Origin: Kiritimatiellaeota bacterium B1221
GTDB lineage: Bacteria; Verrucomicrobiota; Kiritimatiellia; SS1-B-03-39; UBA6053
DNA length: 64,000 bases
NCBI GenBank assembly: GCA_029269125.1
Contig: JARHXX010000012.1
Location: 1 to 64,000, forward strand
Direction of reading: 5' to 3'
Each line of letters opens with the position of its first letter. Positions within the stretch are counted from its first letter, which is position 1. Positions 58,883-64,000 of this stretch are shown in pieces. Below the pieces are notes generated by a model. That model saw only the letters and a list, made by a program, of their open reading frames with translations. It was not told the origin of the DNA and ran no database searches. Position numbers and translations under genes: made by a program.

Positions 58883-61366
58883 ATGAAAAAAGCCCTTGCC
58901 CTTCTGTTTACGGTTTTCAATTGGGGCCTCCCCCCACTGTCTGCAGCCGAAATTCCTGCACCAAAGGGAGAAGCCGCCGTATTCGAAATCACCAACGACA
59001 TTCTGGTGGAGAACCCTCCCCGATTCGGCGCCAACATCGAGCCGCCGGCCATGTCCCATTGGAGTACCGAACCCTGGCATAATCAATGGTGGCTCGCACC
59101 CAATCCGAACCCCGTCACCGCCCGTCACAAAGGGACCGCCACCGCGGGGTCAACCACCACCCTCTCCGATGAGGGCAAAGACGGCAAAGGGAGAAAAATT
59201 GGATACTACGATGTATTCCGTGACGGCTTTTTTGACGGCGGTACCGCTGCGGTCTACCGTCTCGTCGACGGGAAAATGTCGTTGGTACGCGAAGGGAAAA
59301 TTGCCCGTTACCAAGCCTCGCAAAACGGACCCAATCAAATTACTTTTGCGGAACCCGGACCCGCAGTTCAGGCAGGCGATGAATATGTGCTCACCGTCGT
59401 CCGTACTGAATTCCCCGAATCGGTCACCCGTACCTGGGGCGACAATCCCTGGTGGCTCTACAACGGACTGTCCCTTAACAACCATCAAGAGAAAAAACTC
59501 TGGGAAACCGGTGTACGCACCGCCCTTTCTCCCGATGCCCCGCCCGGAGGAGGCGGTGCCTCCTTTTCGCTCAGTATTCCTGAACGGTATCATGGTGATC
59601 GCGTGTCGGTGGGCACCTGGCTGCTCTCCGGGCAGGAACCCGATTGGCCCCGCTTCAATGAAGGAAAAACCTACACCCTGAAACTCTGGTTAAAACAAAA
59701 AGGGATCGCCAGTGGAACGGTCGATGTGAACATTGGGAAACTTGCAAATCCTTCCTTCCAAGTCACCGACCAGTGGAAAGAATTCCGTGCCGATTTCATC
59801 GGGGCCCCACCAGCCGAAAAGAGTGGCGCCCAACGTTTCGACATCGGTTTCAACGAACCCGGCACCCTGCTCATTGATAACATCACCATTATCGAACAGG
59901 ATGCGCCCCCTCCCTACGGATTTTATCCGGAAGTGGTCGAAACCCTCAAACGTTTCCGCCCCAGTTCCCTTCGGCTCTGGGTACTGCAGGAAAACAAAGG
60001 CTTCGGTAAAGCGCTCGATGATGTGCTTGGGGATCCCGCCCTTTCCAACACCACTTTTAAAGAAACTTACGGTGCCAAAACCAGTACCGCCGTCGGACTC
60101 CACCAACAACTGCAACTCTGTGCACAGGTTGGCACCGATCCTTGGATCATTACCTCCACCATGTTTACCGGGGAAGAGCAAAAGAACCTGATTGAATATC
60201 TGGCCGGCCCCGCCGACTCACCCTACGGGAAAAAACGGGCGGACTGGGGTCAGGAAAAACCCTGGACCGAAGTCTTTGACCACATAAAAATCGAGATGGG
60301 TAACGAAACCTGGAACCCTTCCTTCGCCCCGCAAAACTTTGCTTTCCGCGGCGCCATTTATGGGGCCTACTCCGAATATATGTTCCAGCAAATGAAAGCC
60401 AGCCCCTGGTTTCAGACTGATAAATTTCAGCTGGTCATCAACGGCTGGGTCGCCCAAACCAAGGATGATGCATGGTCCTACGGGGCACAAGCCCTGCGTA
60501 ATGCCCCCAGTGCCCAGGCCATTGACATCGCCTACTACACCGGGGGCTGGGATTCTGTGGGATTGATGAAAGCCGACAATGAAACCGAAAGCTGGATGAA
60601 TATCCTCACCTTCTCACGCCGCATGCTCGTTCCCCGCGCCCGGGAATTCAAAGCCACCGCCGATAAAATTGCCATAGATCAAGGCCGCCCGAATGGCGTG
60701 CAGTCCCTGGTGTACGAAGCGGGCCCCGGCTACACCCTTCCCGGACCGGGCAAGTTTAACCGCAAAGAACAGGAAGAGGGAAAATCTCTCGCCCACGCCA
60801 TCAACTCGCTCGATATTTTCATGTCTAACATTCGCGACGGCTATGGAGATCAGTCCTTCTTTATGTTCAAGAATGGACACTACTGGTCCTCCCACAACCG
60901 TGACTGGGGCGAACACATTGCCTGGAAAGCGCTGGGCATGCGGAACACCTATCTCAACGGCGACCTGATCACCACAAAGATCAAATCCATGGTCACCCTC
61001 GACCTGCCAGAAACCCAGGCAGACGTGGTTTCGCAAACCAACTCCGCCAACAAAAAGGTAAAAAGTTTCCCTCCGGTTCCCGACATGCCTTTGATCGATT
61101 GTTATGCCTTCCGCGACGGAAAGAAATACAGTTATATGCTCATCTCCCGGCGTTTAGATGCCCCGACTCCGGTAACCCTGGAGCTCCCCTATACGCCTGA
61201 GAGTGATTACAAAATCCATGCGCTCATGGGAGATTCCCCCGCTCTGCATAATATCGACGAAGAGCTCGTTAAAGTTCAAACATTTGAACGCACAGGCATG
61301 ACACAACGTTTCAGTTTCCACGTCCCCCAACACAGCGTGTTAATTCTGGAAACCATAGCAAAATAA
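58883..61366 (+). CDS. clan GH-A-like glycoside hydrolase (GH39/GH51-like)
   Basis: This 827-residue secreted enzyme has a signal peptide (1-21), N-terminal beta modules including a carbohydrate-binding-like domain (about 230-345, SFSLSIPERYHGDRVSVG), and a TIM barrel whose acid/base is E475 in KIEMGNETW and nucleophile E612 in LVYEAGPGY. GH39/51 enzymes cleave arabinofuranosides or xylosides; family membership is provisional. The ATG at 58883 starts the signal peptide; an upstream one at 58850 adds 11 unlikely residues. Confidence 0.72.
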   Translation: MKKALALLFTVFNWGLPPLSAAEIPAPKGEAAVFEITNDILVENPPRFGANIEPPAMSHWSTEPWHNQWWLAPNPNPVTARHKGTATAGSTTTLSDEGKDGKGRKIGYYDVFRDGFFDGGTAAVYRLVDGKMSLVREGKIARYQASQNGPNQITFAEPGPAVQAGDEYVLTVVRTEFPESVTRTWGDNPWWLYNGLSLNNHQEKKLWETGVRTALSPDAPPGGGGASFSLSIPERYHGDRVSVGTWLLSGQEPDWPRFNEGKTYTLKLWLKQKGIASGTVDVNIGKLANPSFQVTDQWKEFRADFIGAPPAEKSGAQRFDIGFNEPGTLLIDNITIIEQDAPPPYGFYPEVVETLKRFRPSSLRLWVLQENKGFGKALDDVLGDPALSNTTFKETYGAKTSTAVGLHQQLQLCAQVGTDPWIITSTMFTGEEQKNLIEYLAGPADSPYGKKRADWGQEKPWTEVFDHIKIEMGNETWNPSFAPQNFAFRGAIYGAYSEYMFQQMKASPWFQTDKFQLVINGWVAQTKDDAWSYGAQALRNAPSAQAIDIAYYTGGWDSVGLMKADNETESWMNILTFSRRMLVPRAREFKATADKIAIDQGRPNGVQSLVYEAGPGYTLPGPGKFNRKEQEEGKSLAHAINSLDIFMSNIRDGYGDQSFFMFKNGHYWSSHNRDWGEHIAWKALGMRNTYLNGDLITTKIKSMVTLDLPETQADVVSQTNSANKKVKSFPPVPDMPLIDCYAFRDGKKYSYMLISRRLDAPTPVTLELPYTPESDYKIHALMGDSPALHNIDEELVKVQTFERTGMTQRFSFHVPQHSVLILETIAK

Positions 61367-61508
61367 CACTTCCGTTACATATGTCAGGTTTTAACTTATC
61401 ATCAAACCCTTTACAAACGGTAAGGTGACAGAGCTTCGAAACTTCCCCCGGAAACTTACTCATCGGTACAACTGACAGAAGAACAAGAACGATTTACACT
61501 CACCCGTC

Positions 61509-62837
61509 ATGAACATTGTCTACCTTCACGCCCACGACGCCGGCCGCTACATTCAGCCCTACGGGTTCCCCTTTGAAAACCCCAACTTGATGAAGTTTGC
61601 CAAACAAAGTGTCCTCTTCCGCAAAGCCTTTTGCGCCGCCCCCACCTGTGGACCCAGCCGCGCAGCGCTGACCAGCGGACAGTATCCGCATCAAATCGGG
61701 ATCTTCGGACTTCCCGGCAGACAGGGCTGGCTTTTTCAGGATTATGATAAACATCTCGTCCAATATTTGAACCGGCAGGAGTACCTCACCGTGCTTGCCG
61801 GTGTCCAACACGAAGCCCCCCATCAGGATTTCAGTGCCATCGGCTATCAGCGCATTCTCGAAAACGAAGATCCGGCCCGCCCGCAAGCCGGTGAGTTTTA
61901 TCCGGAGACCATAGACAAAGTGGAGAAGTTTCTCGCAACCCACGATCATAGCCAGCCGTTTTTTCTCTCCATTGGCATCGACGAGCCTCACCGTGACAAC
62001 CTCGCGCGCCCCGAACTCAATCTACACGGCAAGTCGGACCGCTTCAGTAAAACCCGCTATTACGATCCGGAAAAACTTGATGCGCGCTACACCGCCCCCC
62101 TCCCCTGGTTACCGGATCTTCCCGAAATCCGTCAGGATATGGAAGCCTACCGCGAGGGCGTGAAAATCATGGATGAATATATGGGGCGGGTCTTCTACGC
62201 TTTGGAACAAAGCGGATTTGATGAAGACACCCTGGTACTGGTGACCAGTGACCACGGCATCGAATTCCCCGGTGGAAAAAAGACCCTTACCGATCAGGGA
62301 ACAGAAGTCATGCTCCTCATCCGCGGCCCCCAGGGCAGTGGATTTGAAGGTGGAAAAGTCATCGAACCCATGGTCAGTCATTTGGATATATTTCCCACGC
62401 TTTGCGACGTACTGAAGATCCCCGCACCCGACTGGCTGGAAGGCAAAAGTCTGGTTCCGCTGGTCAAAGGGGAATGTGAGCATCTGCATGAAGCGGTGTT
62501 CACCGAACAGAATTATCACGGCCCCCTCGAAGCCATCCGCGCGGTGCGTACAGAACGCTTTAAATATCTACGGTTCCACGAACCGGTTCAACGGCAAATG
62601 CGCCATGATGGTCCGCCCACCCCACTGATGGATCAGTTCGGCTGGTATGACCAGCCCGAAGGGACTGAGGCACTTTACGACCTCTACCTGGATCCCATGG
62701 AAATGCAAAATCGCATCCACGATCCGGCTTTGCACGAAGTGAAAGCGGAACTCTCCGCCAAACTCGATCATTGGATGGCCGACACCGATGACTGTTTTCC
62801 CAGTGGCAGCTTTCCCCCCATTCCTGGAAACCCGTAA
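61509..62837 (+). CDS. type I sulfatase
   Basis: This 442-residue protein has the formylglycine signature C47-G-P-S-R51, the later VTSDHGIEFPG and metal-site residues (D near 8-10, HDAG). The Cys must be oxidised by a sulfatase-modifying enzyme, absent from this window. No signal peptide is visible, so it may act in the cytoplasm or lack the N-terminus recognised here. It lies 142 bases after the GH39/51-like gene and should remove sulfate from the same glycan. Confidence 0.9.
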   Translation: MNIVYLHAHDAGRYIQPYGFPFENPNLMKFAKQSVLFRKAFCAAPTCGPSRAALTSGQYPHQIGIFGLPGRQGWLFQDYDKHLVQYLNRQEYLTVLAGVQHEAPHQDFSAIGYQRILENEDPARPQAGEFYPETIDKVEKFLATHDHSQPFFLSIGIDEPHRDNLARPELNLHGKSDRFSKTRYYDPEKLDARYTAPLPWLPDLPEIRQDMEAYREGVKIMDEYMGRVFYALEQSGFDEDTLVLVTSDHGIEFPGGKKTLTDQGTEVMLLIRGPQGSGFEGGKVIEPMVSHLDIFPTLCDVLKIPAPDWLEGKSLVPLVKGECEHLHEAVFTEQNYHGPLEAIRAVRTERFKYLRFHEPVQRQMRHDGPPTPLMDQFGWYDQPEGTEALYDLYLDPMEMQNRIHDPALHEVKAELSAKLDHWMADTDDCFPSGSFPPIPGNP

Positions 62838-62852
62838 AATCCACCCAGCAGA

Positions 62853-64000
62853 TCAGGCCCCGAATTCTGCCAGAAAGGGTCGGTCTGTATCCGTGCGCAG
62901 ACACCAGTTCAGGAGTTGTAACATCAAGGTGGCCTGCACCTCTTCCGTTCCGGGTTGACCGTAGAGGTTGCGCATTTCATAAGTATCCGCCTCCAGATCA
63001 AACAACTCATTCCCTCCCGTTTCGCGCACCACCAGTTTCCATTCCGGTGTCCGCACCATTTTGCATCGCGCCATCGCATCCGGACACTGCTGATAGGTCA
63101 GTTGCTTTCCTTCGGTGGCCTTAATCCTCTTGCCGTTTTTTTCTTCCCACACCGGGGTATCAAAGCGTTCCCGCATGGCCTGTTCATGTCCGCCATCCGC
63201 AAACACCGCCTGCTTCCCCGCAGCCCCCTGCAACAGGGGCAACATCGATTGCCCATGCCAAACCCAATGCGGGGGGCGCTCCCAGCCCAAATAATCAAAA
63301 ATCGTCGCAGGAAGATCCACATGTTCACTTAAACCCTGTATGCGTTTCCCCTGCGGAATCCCGGGGCCGGCCATGATAAAAGGCACCTGTAAAAGGCAGT
63401 CCCGCAAATCCGCATCCCATTTTTCATTGATCCCGTATTGGCCGGCATAATCTCCATGATCCGAAGAAAAGATCACCAGCGTATCTTCAGCCAACCCTTC
63501 CTGCTTCAGCACATCCAACACCCGGCCCACCTGATCATCTATAAACTGAATCATGCCGTAATACACCGCCTGAATTTCCCGCAAGGCCGCCTCCGGCACC
63601 TCCTCGCCTAAACGCCACTTCCGCTGAGCCCGAATCGGTAAACTGGCATTCTCCGGCTCCCCATAGGGAAACGGCTGCAGAGTCCGGGGGTCCACCATCG
63701 AATAATAAGGTTCATGAATGCAGTATGCTGGATGGGGTTTGCTGAGATTCAGCTGCAGAAAAAACGGTTTCTCCGGATCCCGGAGCGTCTGCAGATAGGC
63801 ACAGGCCTGATCGGTTCGATTTTCATCCGAAAATGTGGTCACCTCTCCCGTGGCCACCGTGGCAGCACACACATCCGCAATCGCGTCCAAATGCGGGCCC
63901 GTCCGTTGAGTGGCCGCCGGATAATGACGGGTCTGCAAAGCCAGATCACTCATCAGCCCCCGGGTAAAAGAAGTGTAATCCACCGTGCCGGCCCCCTTCC
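62853..64000 (-). CDS. sulfatase, truncated by the window edge
   Basis: The frame is open to base 64000, so the start and probable catalytic CxPSR motif lie outside. The visible 382 residues contain VDYTSFTRGLMSDLAL, VIFSSDHGDYAGQYG (metal site) and a C-terminal WKLVVRETGGNELFDLE region. It is convergent with the first sulfatase and differs strongly from it, so it likely acts on another bond. Confidence 0.9.
   Translation of the reverse strand, partial: KGAGTVDYTSFTRGLMSDLALQTRHYPAATQRTGPHLDAIADVCAATVATGEVTTFSDENRTDQACAYLQTLRDPEKPFFLQLNLSKPHPAYCIHEPYYSMVDPRTLQPFPYGEPENASLPIRAQRKWRLGEEVPEAALREIQAVYYGMIQFIDDQVGRVLDVLKQEGLAEDTLVIFSSDHGDYAGQYGINEKWDADLRDCLLQVPFIMAGPGIPQGKRIQGLSEHVDLPATIFDYLGWERPPHWVWHGQSMLPLLQGAAGKQAVFADGGHEQAMRERFDTPVWEEKNGKRIKATEGKQLTYQQCPDAMARCKMVRTPEWKLVVRETGGNELFDLEADTYEMRNLYGQPGTEEVQATLMLQLLNWCLRTDTDRPFLAEFGA

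Overview
The window looks like a chromosomal segment of a Verrucomicrobiota bacterium, probably of the Opitutia/Puniceicoccales type. This is inferred from three secreted proteins with PEP-CTERM tails, LacI regulators next to glycoside hydrolases, and formylglycine sulfatases. No rRNA or complete tRNA is present to confirm it. Two parts differ strongly: a mobile, accessory half (about 1-44,430) and a carbohydrate-degradation half (about 44,560-64,000).

Metal-resistance block (about 270-23,140). A cnrYXH-like signalling operon on the + strand (anti-sigma, periplasmic Ni/Co sensor with all five ligands, ECF sigma) faces a long run of minus-strand efflux genes. In transcription order these are: a cusCBA-type RND pump plus a DUF3347 protein; a small leader protein and a czcCBA-type RND pump; a PII-like protein, an SRPBCC protein and a Zn/Cd P-type ATPase; a second ECF sigma with a DUF5667 anti-sigma; a CDF exporter; and an APC permease with a MauE-like membrane protein. 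Two gene scars, a PII tail and a CDF head, show that this block has been rearranged.

Mobile-element core (about 23,140-44,430). A compact minus-strand replication module encodes a small ORF, an HTH protein, an SSB-like protein, a family A DNA polymerase with 3'-5' exonuclease, an AEP-type primase and a RecA-fold ATPase, followed by two unknown proteins. Next comes a defence operon: HTH protein, HsdR, HsdM, HsdS, an Mrr-like nuclease and an unknown protein. Then follow a SEC-C/YkgJ protein, an AbiE toxin-antitoxin pair flanked by direct repeats, an HTH protein and a tyrosine recombinase with an extra HTH-like insert. The right end is a tRNA-Pro-like 3' half (44,236-44,280), and a second copy of the tRNA tail at 44,412-44,429 is followed by a terminator. 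No capsid, tail, relaxase or type IV secretion genes were seen. No intact tRNA-Pro was found to the left, so the element may extend past base 1 and carry the metal genes as cargo.

Polysaccharide block (about 44,560-64,000). After a SLOG-like protein come a LacI regulator, a 1,704-residue GH2-like enzyme, a GH130-like phosphorylase, a GH28-like beta-helix enzyme, a second LacI regulator, an 827-residue clan GH-A-like enzyme and two sulfatases (the last cut by the window edge), with three PEP-CTERM proteins between them. Together they suggest attack on a sulfated, uronate- or mannose-containing polysaccharide. No transporter for the products is seen.
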